From an uncultured Ignavibacteriales bacterium (GTDB taxonomy: Bacteria > Bacteroidota > Ignavibacteria > Ignavibacteriales > Ignavibacteriaceae): 64,000 bases of DNA. Positions 44,211-53,182 of this stretch are shown here, in pieces (the stretch's first letter is position 1; each line of letters starts with the position of its first letter). Location: positions 1-64,000 of the forward strand of contig CAIYTF010000082.1 in NCBI GenBank assembly GCA_903929035.1, read 5' to 3'. Both the position numbers and the translations under genes were made by a program. The notes under the pieces were generated by a model. The model did no database searches. It was not told the DNA's origin and saw only the letters and a list, made by a program, of their open reading frames with translations.

Positions 44211-46655
44211 TTATTTCTTGTTTTTATTTGGTTTGTTAATTTCGGTTTCATTGTTTGCTATCTTATACATTTTCAGTAAACTTGCCTCAACTTTGCCAAA
44301 AACGGAATCATCGGGAAAATCACCGGATTTATTTTTAATGCCGGCGGGAATACCGGTAAATATTTCAATACCCTCGGCAACAGTTCTCACGGGATAGATG
44401 TGGAATAAGCCTTCGCGGACTGCATCAATAATTTTATCGCTTAGCATCAGGTGTACTATATTCTGCCGCGGTATTACAACGCCGTGTTCGCCGGTCAAAC
44501 CGCGTTTGACACAAATCTCAAAAAAACCTTCTATCTTTTCATTAATACCGCCGATAGGCTGCATCTCACCGCGTTGATTTACAGAGCCTGTTACTGCCAA
44601 TGACTGTTTTAACGGCACTTCGCTTAATGATGAAAGCAAGATAAATATTTCTGCCGCTGTTGCCGAATCGCCGTCAATACCGCCGTAAGACTGTTCAAAC
44701 ACGAAACTTGCATTAAAGGAAAGAGGAATATTTCTGCCGAATAGTTCACCGATATATCCGGTAATAACTAATGTTGCTTTGTCAAAGATATGTCCACTCA
44801 ATCCCGATTCACGCTCAACATTAACAATAACGCCATCACCGATAGAAACAGAACAAGTTATTCGCGCGGGTTTCCCAAATCCAAAAGATTCATCTTCAAA
44901 ATACAGCAATCCATTGATACATCCAACCTGTTTTCCGGATGTTTGAATTAAAATTTGATTATCAATTATTGCTTCCGTCAGTTTTTCATCACCGAGTGAA
45001 TGGCGTTCTTTCGATTTATTATAGGCATACTTAACATACTCCGCGGTAATTGTTTTTGACTTACCTTTTCGTGCCCAATAGTCAGCCTCTCGTGCAATAT
45101 CGGCAAGAAAAGAAAATCGGGTTGTCAATCGTTCTTTATGTTCAGCATAACGTGCCGCGTGTTCCATAAGCGAAGCAACCGCGCCGGCTTCAAGTTCCAG
45201 CAGCTTCTCTTCATTTACCAGCCGCTTCAATACACGAGCGTATTCTTTCACGATATCATCGCTCTTTGTAACGACAGAATCAAAATCGACTTTTACTTTA
45301 AATATCTTTTTAAAATCATCTTCATTTGACGCGAGAAATGAATACCAGTATGCTCCGCCAATCAAAATTACTTTTGTCGTAATCTCGATAGGTTCCGGTT
45401 TCAACGATGCGGGAGGCAAATAGTGCGATGAAAAGTTTTCCTGAATTTCAAGCTTATTATATGTCAATACGCGTTTAAGAGTCTGCCAGACTCCCTGCTC
45501 TTCAAATAGGTGTACAGCACGGATAACAATATATCCGCCATTTGCTTTTAATAAGGAGCCTGCTTTAATCTTAGTGAAGTCTGCTGTCCACTTTCCGCTT
45601 CCATCGCCTGTCCGCTCGATAGAACCAAATAAATTATTTCCGGATGGTGAAATTTCAACAATAACAGGGCGCAGCTTCGTGTTTGAATTATCCAAGATTA
45701 TATTAACTTCAAAACCGCGCAAATAAGTTTCTAATGCTTCCACTTGCGCCGCTTCTTCTTCTTCAGCATCCCGCTTAAATATCCACAGGTTGGATAATAA
45801 ACTATCTTGTATCCCGCGTAAATATTTTTGAATCTTAGCATCTTTGAATTTTTCAAACAAGTCCTGCATAACTGCATCAAGAACCAGATTAACTTCGGCT
45901 TTTTCAAGTTCTTCCAATTCAAGGTGCATCTTTTGATTGAGCTTCATAGCCTTATGAAAAATAGTAATTAACTTCTGCCGATGATTTTCATATCGGGTAA
46001 GCAAACTTTTATGTGCCTTTGGTCCGATTTCGCCCTTTGCAGCTGCTTCCATCACCTCGTCAATTGTAACAGCTTTTTTGTTAATAACTGTAAGAATTTG
46101 CGGAACAGAGTTATCCTTTTCATCAGGCTCTGACAATGTAAATCCATCACCGGTGAGTTTTGTCTTGAAACTTTCAAACATCTCCCATTCAGTTGCTTTA
46201 TATTTTGCGATTATAACATCGCGCTTTTTACGATACGATTCAGCCTGCATATGCACGGGTATCCGTTCGGATATATAAACGATCAAGGATCGGATTTCTT
46301 TTTTGAATTCTTTTGCTTTCCCCGCCGGAAAAGTCAGTAATGCCGGACAGTCTGCAGCTTCAAAATTATTTACATATACAAAATCAAAAAGTTTTGCTTT
46401 TCCGTTTCCAATAGCTCGCAGCATATTTTCCACGGTAGTGGCTTTCCCCGTTCCGGAAAGTCCGGATATATAAATATTATAACCGGGCTTATCAATATTT
46501 ACACCAAGCTCAAGAGCAGAAAGCGCGCGTGCCTGCCCGATAGTTTCATCTGCCGGAGTTAATTCCGCGGTTGTTGCAAATCCAAGTACTTCAGGATCGC
46601 AAAACCACTTCATTTCTTCAGGCTGTAACTCGCTAAATTTATTCTTTTGTTTCAT
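44211..46655 (-). CDS. LonC-like AAA+ protease (ATP-binding Lon-domain protein)
   Basis: 814 aa. Walker A-like 'ISGLSGTGKATTVENML' near residue 65, a long helical insert ('ENHRQKLITIFHKAMKLNQKMHLELEELEKAEVNLVL'), 'LKANGGYIVIRAVHLFEEQGVWQTLKRVL' (Walker B region), and a C-terminal S16 domain with catalytic Ser in 'YGGIDGDSATAAEIFILLSSLS' and Lys in 'PIGGINEKIEGFFEICVKRG'. This is the LonC/YcbZ group, which lacks the classical Lon N-terminal domain. It shares the catalytic dyad with the true Lon at 57-59.5 kb. Role: ATP-linked or ATP-independent protein degradation; substrates unknown. Confidence 0.9.
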   Translation of the reverse strand: MKQKNKFSELQPEEMKWFCDPEVLGFATTAELTPADETIGQARALSALELGVNIDKPGYNIYISGLSGTGKATTVENMLRAIGNGKAKLFDFVYVNNFEAADCPALLTFPAGKAKEFKKEIRSLIVYISERIPVHMQAESYRKKRDVIIAKYKATEWEMFESFKTKLTGDGFTLSEPDEKDNSVPQILTVINKKAVTIDEVMEAAAKGEIGPKAHKSLLTRYENHRQKLITIFHKAMKLNQKMHLELEELEKAEVNLVLDAVMQDLFEKFKDAKIQKYLRGIQDSLLSNLWIFKRDAEEEEAAQVEALETYLRGFEVNIILDNSNTKLRPVIVEISPSGNNLFGSIERTGDGSGKWTADFTKIKAGSLLKANGGYIVIRAVHLFEEQGVWQTLKRVLTYNKLEIQENFSSHYLPPASLKPEPIEITTKVILIGGAYWYSFLASNEDDFKKIFKVKVDFDSVVTKSDDIVKEYARVLKRLVNEEKLLELEAGAVASLMEHAARYAEHKERLTTRFSFLADIAREADYWARKGKSKTITAEYVKYAYNKSKERHSLGDEKLTEAIIDNQILIQTSGKQVGCINGLLYFEDESFGFGKPARITCSVSIGDGVIVNVERESGLSGHIFDKATLVITGYIGELFGRNIPLSFNASFVFEQSYGGIDGDSATAAEIFILLSSLSEVPLKQSLAVTGSVNQRGEMQPIGGINEKIEGFFEICVKRGLTGEHGVVIPRQNIVHLMLSDKIIDAVREGLFHIYPVRTVAEGIEIFTGIPAGIKNKSGDFPDDSVFGKVEASLLKMYKIANNETEINKPNKNKK

Positions 46656-46697
46656 AATAAGAGTATTGTATTAAAAAATGTTACGCGTAAATCAGGA

Positions 46698-46946
46698 TCA
46701 CTCATTTTCGCCGGCAAGACCAATAACCTTTATTACGGCGACAGCCTTGGTGAGCATATATACATTTTTTAATTCCGTTGTTAATAGATTCATTATTTCA
46801 TCGTAGTCTCCAAACAATTGAGTGCTTAATTGGTTTGTTTCAACCGCGATATTCGGGTGAATATTCAGTTTTGAAATAAAGGATTTGATTATTTCAATAA
46901 AATCATTGTTTAAGGGATATAGGCTAATTTCAACTTTTGCCTGCAT
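46698..46946 (-). CDS. YkoF-like (thiamine-binding fold) protein
   Basis: 82 aa. 'AKVEISLYPLNNDFIEIIKSFISKLNI' followed by 'VETNQLSTQLFGDYDEIMNLLTTELKNVY' and 'AVAVIKVIGLAGENE' match the ferredoxin-like MTH1187/YkoF family, of which YkoF binds thiamine or HMP. No thiamine gene or TPP riboswitch is near. It lies 42 bp before the LonC-type gene on the same strand and could be co-transcribed. Ligand inferred only from family. Confidence 0.75.
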   Translation of the reverse strand: MQAKVEISLYPLNNDFIEIIKSFISKLNIHPNIAVETNQLSTQLFGDYDEIMNLLTTELKNVYMLTKAVAVIKVIGLAGENE

Positions 46947-47051
46947 AAGCTACACTCGATATATTTTAAATTAAGACTGTAAGCAATTTACACATTGTTC
47001 TGAATAATAGGAACAAGAACATTACCGTACTGCACACCTATCAAAAAACTA

Positions 47052-47132
47052 AGGGCTTGTCAAGAAATAACCTTTACATCTTCCAACATATTAGCCTTCG
47101 CGTTCATTGCGTCTTTGCGTGAAAAAGTGTTA
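47052..47132 (+). repeat. MITE-like element, copy E1 (right end lost)
   Basis: Starts AGGGCTTGTCAAGAAATAAC, runs through CTTCGCGTTCATTGCGTC and stops within GTGAAAAAGTGTTA, where a second copy begins. The right terminal repeat is missing, as expected if copy E2 inserted into it or recombined with it. Confidence 0.7.
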
Positions 47133-47225
47133 AGTCCTTGTCAAGAAATAACCTTTGCATCTTCTAAATCTAACCTTTGCGGTCTTTGCGTGAGAAATTA
47201 TTAAAGTTATTTGTGAACAAGTCCT
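47133..47225 (+). repeat. MITE-like element, copy E2
   Basis: About 93 bp, from AGTCCTTGTCAAGAAATAAC to GTTATTTGTGAACAAGTCCT, joined directly to E1. Its right terminus overlaps the last two bases of the stop codon of the minus-strand DUF2254 gene (TAG, 47224-47226). The 46947-47223 gap contains these two elements plus unremarkable AT-rich sequence. Confidence 0.72.
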
Positions 47226-48807
47226 AAACTTCAGCAGCGGGCTTATCATACCAAGAGAAAAACTCAGTCAATGCAACTTTCCTATTTTCAGAAACAAAGA
47301 AAAAGTTTATACCGCGCCCGGTAATCTCCCAATATTCCTCATCTGTATTCATTTCAATTAAATCTTGAATTATTCTTATCCGATTTAAAGGTTCATCTTT
47401 CATATCATCAAATATTTTGCGTGCCAAATCACAACGTTCTTTCATAATATAAAACGCCGCGAGCTTAACTTGCGCTATACGTACACCAATTAGGGAAAGT
47501 TCCTGCTGGGTTAAAGGTCCACCACTGCTTTCTTCAGGAGACTGATCCAATTTTAGGAACATATCTAATAACCTATCCTGACAACTAATGTTAAGTTCAA
47601 ATGCAAGTTCATTTAATTTACAGATATCGTGCGCGGCTGTTTCCAAAATAAACAATACGTGTCGTTTTTGGGCTTCTAAAGCGTAGTACTTAAAATAAAA
47701 AGTTACCCGTTCTACTTCTTCAGGCATATTGAACATAAGAATTTCCCCAAAATTTCTATAATGCTCGAGAATATTAAATGCTGTCCGCGGGTCAGAACTA
47801 TTTATTGCAAATCGCAAAAAAGTATTAAAATATTGAATCACTGTAAAAATGACTTCTTTATTTTGTAGTTTGCTCGCCTTTTCACCAATTTTTGTGCTGT
47901 TTAATAGAACACCGGATGCAACTGTTTTTAGATTTTCTCGAGAAATAGTAAATATAATCTCCATTAATCGAAATATTTTTCTCTCTAACCAAATTTTCCG
48001 GGTGGTAATGATATCTTGTACAAATTCGGAAAAGTCAATAAAATCAGCATCTTCTCTTTCAACATCAGTTAACACGAAAAAACTTTCAGGTAAATCCTTT
48101 TTAATATCAAGATAAGCTATGAATAAATCGGTAAGAATGTTTGAACAATATTGAGAAACAGCCCTATCGCCTTGAATAACCGAATTGATCGCGATATCTC
48201 CCACGAATTCAATACTTTCAACTATGCTGTTCTTAATGCGATGAACTTCTTCATTTGTCATAGATGGATTTTTCAATTTCTCCAAATTCTTGATGGCACC
48301 ATCTTCTACGTAGGCAATAAAATTATGGGGATGAAGAAAAGTAAAAATATGATTAAAATATGGAATAACTATCAGCAAAGAAATTGAAACAAGAAAAGCA
48401 TTTAAAATTATACTTACGATAGGGAAAAAACTTGATGTCAGAATATGAGCGACCCAAATGGAATTAACAGAGCAAACAACGAACAAAGCCATCACCCAAA
48501 AATTCAATTTGTCATTAACGAATAAGTCCATAACTTTAGGTGAATATTTATTGGAGGCCATTTCAACAACTATCGCGATTACTGTAATTGTGATTCCAAG
48601 TATTGCAGGGGCAACCTGCGTTAATCCTCCCAGTACGTTTGCTATTGTACCGGCATCGTTTGAGAAAAATTTTCTGAATATATGTTCATTTATCCATTGA
48701 CCATCTAAGTGTTTATCAATAACAAATGTTATTAACGAAAATGCCATACAAAGAATAATTTGTACTAATAATGGTATTGCCCAAGAGTTTAATATTTTTC
48801 TATTCAA
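47224..48807 (-). CDS. DUF2254-like membrane protein
   Basis: 527 aa with a TTG start supported by AGG ~8 bp upstream. Four N-terminal membrane segments appear in the first ~160 residues, including 'APAILGITITVIAIVVEMASNKYSPKVMDLF', the signature of DUF2254 (S-P-R/K-x-L/M-x-x-F). The rest is a predicted helical cytosolic or periplasmic region ending 'FSWYDKPAAEV'. Function unknown; related proteins are large, poorly studied envelope proteins. Its stop codon overlaps the terminus of a MITE-like element, so the C-terminus may have been trimmed or extended by that insertion. Confidence 0.75.
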   Translation of the reverse strand: MNRKILNSWAIPLLVQIILCMAFSLITFVIDKHLDGQWINEHIFRKFFSNDAGTIANVLGGLTQVAPAILGITITVIAIVVEMASNKYSPKVMDLFVNDKLNFWVMALFVVCSVNSIWVAHILTSSFFPIVSIILNAFLVSISLLIVIPYFNHIFTFLHPHNFIAYVEDGAIKNLEKLKNPSMTNEEVHRIKNSIVESIEFVGDIAINSVIQGDRAVSQYCSNILTDLFIAYLDIKKDLPESFFVLTDVEREDADFIDFSEFVQDIITTRKIWLERKIFRLMEIIFTISRENLKTVASGVLLNSTKIGEKASKLQNKEVIFTVIQYFNTFLRFAINSSDPRTAFNILEHYRNFGEILMFNMPEEVERVTFYFKYYALEAQKRHVLFILETAAHDICKLNELAFELNISCQDRLLDMFLKLDQSPEESSGGPLTQQELSLIGVRIAQVKLAAFYIMKERCDLARKIFDDMKDEPLNRIRIIQDLIEMNTDEEYWEITGRGINFFFVSENRKVALTEFFSWYDKPAAEV

Positions 48808-49121
48808 TTTAGACCTGTTAGTTTGGAATTTGAAATATTTAAAACAATTTTCAATGAAAGTGGTGTAATATTAACAAGATACACGTTTATTGCAAAATAA
48901 TATAATTATCTTTATAATTTGTGCTTATTTGAAAATTTTTCTGTTTTTTCAACAAGTTTCTTTGAACTGCAAGATATTCCTGTCAAAAAAAGTGCATATT
49001 GATAAGCCTATTGTTTAAATTACGCGGCTTTCAAAAAAAAAATTGCAGTGTGATTTGCAGCACATTGTTTGTTAAAATACTTATGTAGATTTACTACATC
49101 AATAAAATAAAGGATTACAAA
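48808..49121. other. Divergent intergenic region with palindromic operator candidate
   Basis: About 314 bp separating the DUF2254 gene and the small membrane gene pair. AT-rich, no ORF. A perfect inverted repeat ATGTAG-ATTTA-CTACAT at 49083-49099 lies 23 bp upstream of ATG 49122, near where a promoter/operator would be expected. No other content recognised. Confidence 0.5.
49083..49099 (+). promoter_or_regulatory. Perfect palindrome, possible operator
   Basis: 6-bp arms with a 5-bp spacer (ATGTAG, CTACAT), 23 bp upstream of the small gene start and before its AAAGGA SD. The geometry fits a dimeric repressor site or a small hairpin in the leader. No regulator gene adjacent. Confidence 0.4.
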
Positions 49122-49259
49122 ATGTCTAAAGAGATTAACGCGCGAGAGCAAAATACGGTGCTACGGAATGATACTGCAGACAGAGCAGCAGATGTAAAGA
49201 AACTGCTGTTTTGGCTCGCCGCTTCAGTTTGCTTTGTTTTGTTAGTATTATACGTATAG
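49122..49259 (+). CDS. Small single-pass membrane protein (45 aa)
   Basis: 45 aa, shorter than the ORF-track cut-off. ATG has a good SD (AAAGGA, ~7 bp spacing). The polar N-terminus 'MSKEINAREQNTVLRNDTAD' is followed by a basic 'VKKLLF' and a hydrophobic helix 'WLAASVCFVLLVLYV' to the end, so it is a tail-anchored protein. Nine bases separate it from a second small protein with the same polar-head/hydrophobic-tail layout. No family recognised. Confidence 0.7.
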   Translation: MSKEINAREQNTVLRNDTADRAADVKKLLFWLAASVCFVLLVLYV

Positions 49260-49268
49260 GTTTATTTA

Positions 49269-49493
49269 ATGGATAAAGAAAAAAAAATTTACGGTTGGGA
49301 TGTCGGAATGGGAGATTATAAACAATTTCCCGCGGAGGATACCGCTCCGGTTAGAACTAATTATGGATTGAAATTGCTTTTTAGGTCGTTTCAAGATAGA
49401 GTTAGTGCAGCATTCCGATTGAAGCTGCTGTTCAGTGCAATTATTATCGCGGGTATCGGGATAGTAATCGGACTGACTTTAGTTTTTTGGTAA
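49269..49493 (+). CDS. Small tail-anchored membrane protein (74 aa)
   Basis: 74 aa. Polar N-terminal ~45 residues with 'KKIYGWDVGMGDYKQFPAEDTAPV' and a basic 'FRLK', then one membrane helix 'LLFSAIIIAGIGIVIGLTLVFW' at the extreme C-terminus. It follows the 45-aa gene at 9 bp and is followed by a strong terminator, so the two form a complete small operon. No homologue recognised from memory. Confidence 0.75.
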   Translation: MDKEKKIYGWDVGMGDYKQFPAEDTAPVRTNYGLKLLFRSFQDRVSAAFRLKLLFSAIIIAGIGIVIGLTLVFW

Positions 49494-49514
49494 GTTATAG
49501 TATAGAATGAATAT

Positions 49515-49550
49515 AAGGGCAGAGCTTTCACGATGGTCTGCCCTTTTTTA
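49515..49550 (+). terminator. Rho-independent terminator of the small-protein operon
   Basis: AAGGGCAGA...TCTGCCCTT with a ~13-nt loop and a T6 tract, 22 bp after the 74-aa gene. Just beyond it, ATTTGTGAATAAGCCTTA at 49560-49577 resembles the right end of the MITE-like element (a possible worn fragment). Confidence 0.88.
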
Positions 49551-49628
49551 AATAAGAATGATTTGTGAATAAGCCTTACATACCGCGCCATTATAGCGCG
49601 GTATTATATTCCTCTATTCGGATGGAAT

Positions 49629-51128
49629 TTATTCGCGGTGTTCCACGGCATCTATTCCTTCCGGTAACGGCAGATAAAACCGAATCTGCTGCACTGTACC
49701 GTCTTTTTTAACTATCTTGTTCACGTGCTTATTTATCAAAACACAATGTTCGATATACACATCATCTTCCGTGCTTGAACCAAACAAGTAAGTTGTTCCT
49801 TTAATTATTACATTTTTTCCTATCCGTACAGGATGTTCATCGCTTCCGGTTATATGAACACTTGATTCAACACGGCTGTATTTGCCGATAGACACATTCC
49901 CTTTTATCTGAACACCCGCGAGAATTTGAACATTCTCACCAAAGCTCATTGACTGCTCCGGGAAACAGGATACCGAAACATTTTCACCTACAACAACATT
50001 TTTCCCCAGTGTTATGCTGCCGCTTATATGCGCGTTCCTTTTAATAACGCAGTTATAGTTTAGCTTAACGCCTTTTCCGATATATGCACCCTTGCCAACG
50101 TGAATATCAAGAGGAGTTCCTTGTTTATCCATTTCGAGAATTTGCTCTACAATTTGCTCGTCAATAAAAAAATCATCAGCATCATCAATCTCGATAATGT
50201 TTTTTAGATTCTCGTATATTTTTTCTCTGAAGATAGCATCCATTTCCTTGAGAACTGTTTTATCGTTAAATCCCATTACCACGTATTCTTCTTTGGGACT
50301 TGCAGCACCGACAATATATCCTTCCTTGTTAAAAAGCCCGATTAAATCAGTAATGTAAATTTCTTTTTGCGCGTTTTGACTGGATATTTCAAAAATAAGT
50401 TTATGAAGTTTTTTTGAATCAAACGCGTAAACTCCGGAATTGTATTCTTTTATCCACAGCAAATCCTCGCGCATAAAACCGTAGATTTTACCCTTGTAAG
50501 AAGTTGTATAGGGAACGTTGGCAGCAAGAGCCAGAATGTCCTTATGTTCAATAATCTCGATAACATTTTGAAAATCGCTGCCTGAGGGAGTGCCGGTTAT
50601 GTCTTGTTCAGGGACACGAATAATTCGACCGTAAGAATTTTCTTCATTTGGTCCTTCGTAAACTCCTGTAAGCACCATCATATCGCTTTTTTGAGAGATG
50701 AAGTTTTCCCTGAATTGAGCAATTGTATCTTTATCTATAAGTCCCATATCACCGGGAAAGACGTAAACTATCCCGTCAAAGTCTTTGTCGATTTCTGCAA
50801 GCCCGATTTGAACCGCGTGCCCTGTCCCTTTCTGTTCCTCCTGATAGGCATAAGCGGTATTTGGGTTTTTGCCAATCACCTCCATAACATCCACAGCTTT
50901 TATTCCAACAACAATTACCGAGTTAATATCCGGTATAGCGGAAGCACACGCGCGATAGACGCGTTCAACGGTTGTCATTCCCCAAATTTCGTGCAGCATT
51001 TTTGAGCGGTGGGACTTTATTCGTTTGCCGTGTCCTGCCGCGAGAATGATTGCAACTTCGTTTGTTTTGTATTCAAATTTAGATGATAGATCTTGTTTAG
51101 CTTGATTGATAGTTTCTAAAGAACTCAC
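49629..51128 (-). CDS. GlmU-like nucleotidyltransferase with atypical beta-helix domain
   Basis: 499 aa with a GTG start. After ~25 residues comes 'VAIILAAGHGKRIKSHRSKM', the uridyltransferase signature, then 'YQEEQKGTGHAVQ', 'VFPGDMGLI' (metal Asp) and 'NSGVYAFDSKKL', the same order as in GlmU. The C-terminal domain (~350-490) has hexapeptide repeats ('GKGAYIGKGVKLNYNCVIKRNAHISGSITLGKNVVVGENV') but lacks the GlmU acetyltransferase block (the N-Y-D-G-xx-K-xx-T segment), so the second GlmU activity is unlikely. Probably a UDP-sugar pyrophosphorylase. An AT-rich 115-bp gap separates it from the next gene. Confidence 0.82.
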   Translation of the reverse strand: MSSLETINQAKQDLSSKFEYKTNEVAIILAAGHGKRIKSHRSKMLHEIWGMTTVERVYRACASAIPDINSVIVVGIKAVDVMEVIGKNPNTAYAYQEEQKGTGHAVQIGLAEIDKDFDGIVYVFPGDMGLIDKDTIAQFRENFISQKSDMMVLTGVYEGPNEENSYGRIIRVPEQDITGTPSGSDFQNVIEIIEHKDILALAANVPYTTSYKGKIYGFMREDLLWIKEYNSGVYAFDSKKLHKLIFEISSQNAQKEIYITDLIGLFNKEGYIVGAASPKEEYVVMGFNDKTVLKEMDAIFREKIYENLKNIIEIDDADDFFIDEQIVEQILEMDKQGTPLDIHVGKGAYIGKGVKLNYNCVIKRNAHISGSITLGKNVVVGENVSVSCFPEQSMSFGENVQILAGVQIKGNVSIGKYSRVESSVHITGSDEHPVRIGKNVIIKGTTYLFGSSTEDDVYIEHCVLINKHVNKIVKKDGTVQQIRFYLPLPEGIDAVEHRE

Positions 51129-51243
51129 GAATTATTCACTTTCAGTAAATTATAAAGTGCAATTTTATCAATTAATTAATTGAATTGCAAATAGTTGATG
51201 ATTTTAGATTTTTTTTGGTGTACGACAAAGCTTCGCTTGGCAC

Positions 51244-52899
51244 TCATTTCATTAAGAGCAATTTCTTAACAGATTTAAATTTCTCTGTATGAATTTGATA
51301 GAAATAAACTCCCGAACTCATATTCAACGCGTTCCACGTGATTTCGTGATAACCGGCTTCCATTGGTCCGTTCACAAGGTTTGCAACCTGCTCACCAATT
51401 TGGTTATATATGGTTAAACGTACATAGGCATTATCGGGAAGCCCGAAGCGAATTATTGTTGCAGGGTTAAATGGATTTGGATAGTTTTGTAATAATTCAT
51501 AAGCAAGCGGCTTTGTTATCTTACTCACTTCGATAGATGTAATATTTTCGTTTGAGATAACGATTGATGAACCTGCTTTTACTATTTTGTTTATCAGTTT
51601 GCCGGTAACTTTGTCTTTTATTAACAAATCAATTCCTTCTGCTTGAACTTCAACAGGGTAGGTCGCGCTGCTGATAGAAATAACTTTTGCAGGACTGTCC
51701 AAGTTTTCAACTAAAGATTGTGATGCAAACCTTGCATCAAATATTCCTGATGGCGGAACCGGCGGCAGCTGGTATTTGCTAAGGTCTTGAGCAGCCGTGG
51801 AAAAATAAAGACTTGATTTATTGCCAGCTGCATCACTCAACCGTACTGAACTCCATTTAGAATCAATGACCGGAGCTGCTGCAGAAACATTTTTAAATAG
51901 TGCAGCCGATAAAGTCAGCACGCCCGCGGCAGAGGCTCGAACCCAGTAACCTTTACCGCTCTGTAAAGATGTGGCGGTTGAATAGCCATTATTGAAGCCA
52001 TAGAATAATGAATTAATTATTCCTGCAGGAGTGGTTGTAAATGCAGATACCGGAACATCATTCTCATAAGCTGATATTATATTCCATCCTTCGGAAAGAG
52101 CAACTGTTAGCTGGCTTACTTGAGTACCGCAAATCTTTATGGCTGCATTGGGATAACGAACCCAATAGCCTTTGCTTGGAACCACAGCGGCAACAATAGT
52201 ATATCTGCCATTGTAACCATATACTTGAGATGTTGCTGATGGTAATAGTGCTGCAACAGTCATATCAGAAGCATTCACCGGAACACCAAATATGTTCCAA
52301 CCAGATATAAATGAAACATCTTTGCACAGCTCAGTAGTAATAGGTACATCATCAAAGAAAGTACAGTTTGAAGTAATTACAGCATTTGTTGTTCCGATAT
52401 AAGACGTTATGTTAGTGTATGGAGTTACAGTGGGCTTACGAAATACCATATTCAAAGTCTCAGCAGATGCAAAACCCGCGTGACAATTAATGGAAACCTT
52501 CATTACCATTACAGAGTCACCTGCCGGAATTATTTGCCCGTTACCTGCTCCCTGAGTAGAATTAGAAGCAAAACGAAATTGACAGGGAGTTGAATCGGTG
52601 TAAACAGTTGGATTTTCTGGTTGAAATGCCGTTGTTAATCCGCTGGAAAGTATTGATAATGTCGCGATCCCATTTAAATATGCTTTGTTAAAGTCCCAAA
52701 AATATTGACCCGCGGCATATTCGATCGAACTGGCCGATACGTTTTTAAACCATACCTCGAATGTAACAGTAGAGTCATTGACTTTTGCAGTTTTAATGAC
52801 TCTAAGTGTTGTTGCCGGTAATTGAGCATACACGACTGAACTATTTACAGTGAGAGTTATTAGAATTGCTGAAAGTAACAAAAAGAAACTTTTTTTCAT
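51244..52899 (-). CDS. Secreted protein with T9SS type A sorting domain
   Basis: 551 aa. Signal peptide to ~residue 25. The N-terminal half has a cohesin-like beta-sandwich ('TLRVIKTAKVNDSTVTFEVWFKNVSASSIEYAAGQYFWDFN'), then two related repeats ('SGWNIFGVPVNASDMTVAALLP...GYWVRYPNAAI' and 'EGWNIISAYENDVPVSAF...GYWVRASAAG'), a form common in FCB surface proteins. The C-terminal CTD is complete: 'LLQNYPNPFNPATIIRFGLP', 'VRLTIYNQIGEQVANL', 'GVYFYQI' and 'KKLLLMK'. Expected to be exported by Sov/PorV and processed by PorU. A mutilated paralogue lies at 38876-38983. Ligand unknown. Confidence 0.85.
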   Translation of the reverse strand: MKKSFFLLLSAILITLTVNSSVVYAQLPATTLRVIKTAKVNDSTVTFEVWFKNVSASSIEYAAGQYFWDFNKAYLNGIATLSILSSGLTTAFQPENPTVYTDSTPCQFRFASNSTQGAGNGQIIPAGDSVMVMKVSINCHAGFASAETLNMVFRKPTVTPYTNITSYIGTTNAVITSNCTFFDDVPITTELCKDVSFISGWNIFGVPVNASDMTVAALLPSATSQVYGYNGRYTIVAAVVPSKGYWVRYPNAAIKICGTQVSQLTVALSEGWNIISAYENDVPVSAFTTTPAGIINSLFYGFNNGYSTATSLQSGKGYWVRASAAGVLTLSAALFKNVSAAAPVIDSKWSSVRLSDAAGNKSSLYFSTAAQDLSKYQLPPVPPSGIFDARFASQSLVENLDSPAKVISISSATYPVEVQAEGIDLLIKDKVTGKLINKIVKAGSSIVISNENITSIEVSKITKPLAYELLQNYPNPFNPATIIRFGLPDNAYVRLTIYNQIGEQVANLVNGPMEAGYHEITWNALNMSSGVYFYQIHTEKFKSVKKLLLMK

Positions 52900-53003
52900 A
52901 GCATCGGTCTTTCTTGAATTTTAGATTGCTCTTTAATATACATTAAACCTATTATTATTGCAAAGAAAAAATTATGGTCCGGCCTAATGGCAATATTTAG
53001 TTG

Positions 53004-53076
53004 TACCCTCGAGAGGAATTGAACCTCCGACCAATAGTTTAGGAAACTACTGCTCTATCCACTGAGCTACGAGGGC
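53004..53076 (-). tRNA. tRNA-Arg (CCT)
   Basis: 73 nt on the minus strand. Acceptor GCCCTCG/CGAGGGT (terminal G-T), discriminator A; anticodon stem GTAGT/ACTAT around TTCCTAA, anticodon CCT; T-arm GGAGGTTCAATTCCTCT. CCA not encoded. Confidence 0.95.
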
Positions 53077-53182
53077 AAATCAAGATTCCAAATTTCGTCA
53101 CATTTGACCGGAATTCCAAGCCGGAAATATCTTTATTGGGTATGCATCAAATTATTCTGTATTTTGATTGCTGCTCAACAAT

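Noticed and set aside
44211-46655. Second lon gene
   Set aside because: It lacks the Lon N-terminal domain and has the long helical insert of the LonC/YcbZ group, so it is not a duplicate of lon.
49629-51128. Bona fide GlmU
   Set aside because: The acetyltransferase sequence block is absent and the domain has atypical extensions, so the symbol was withheld.
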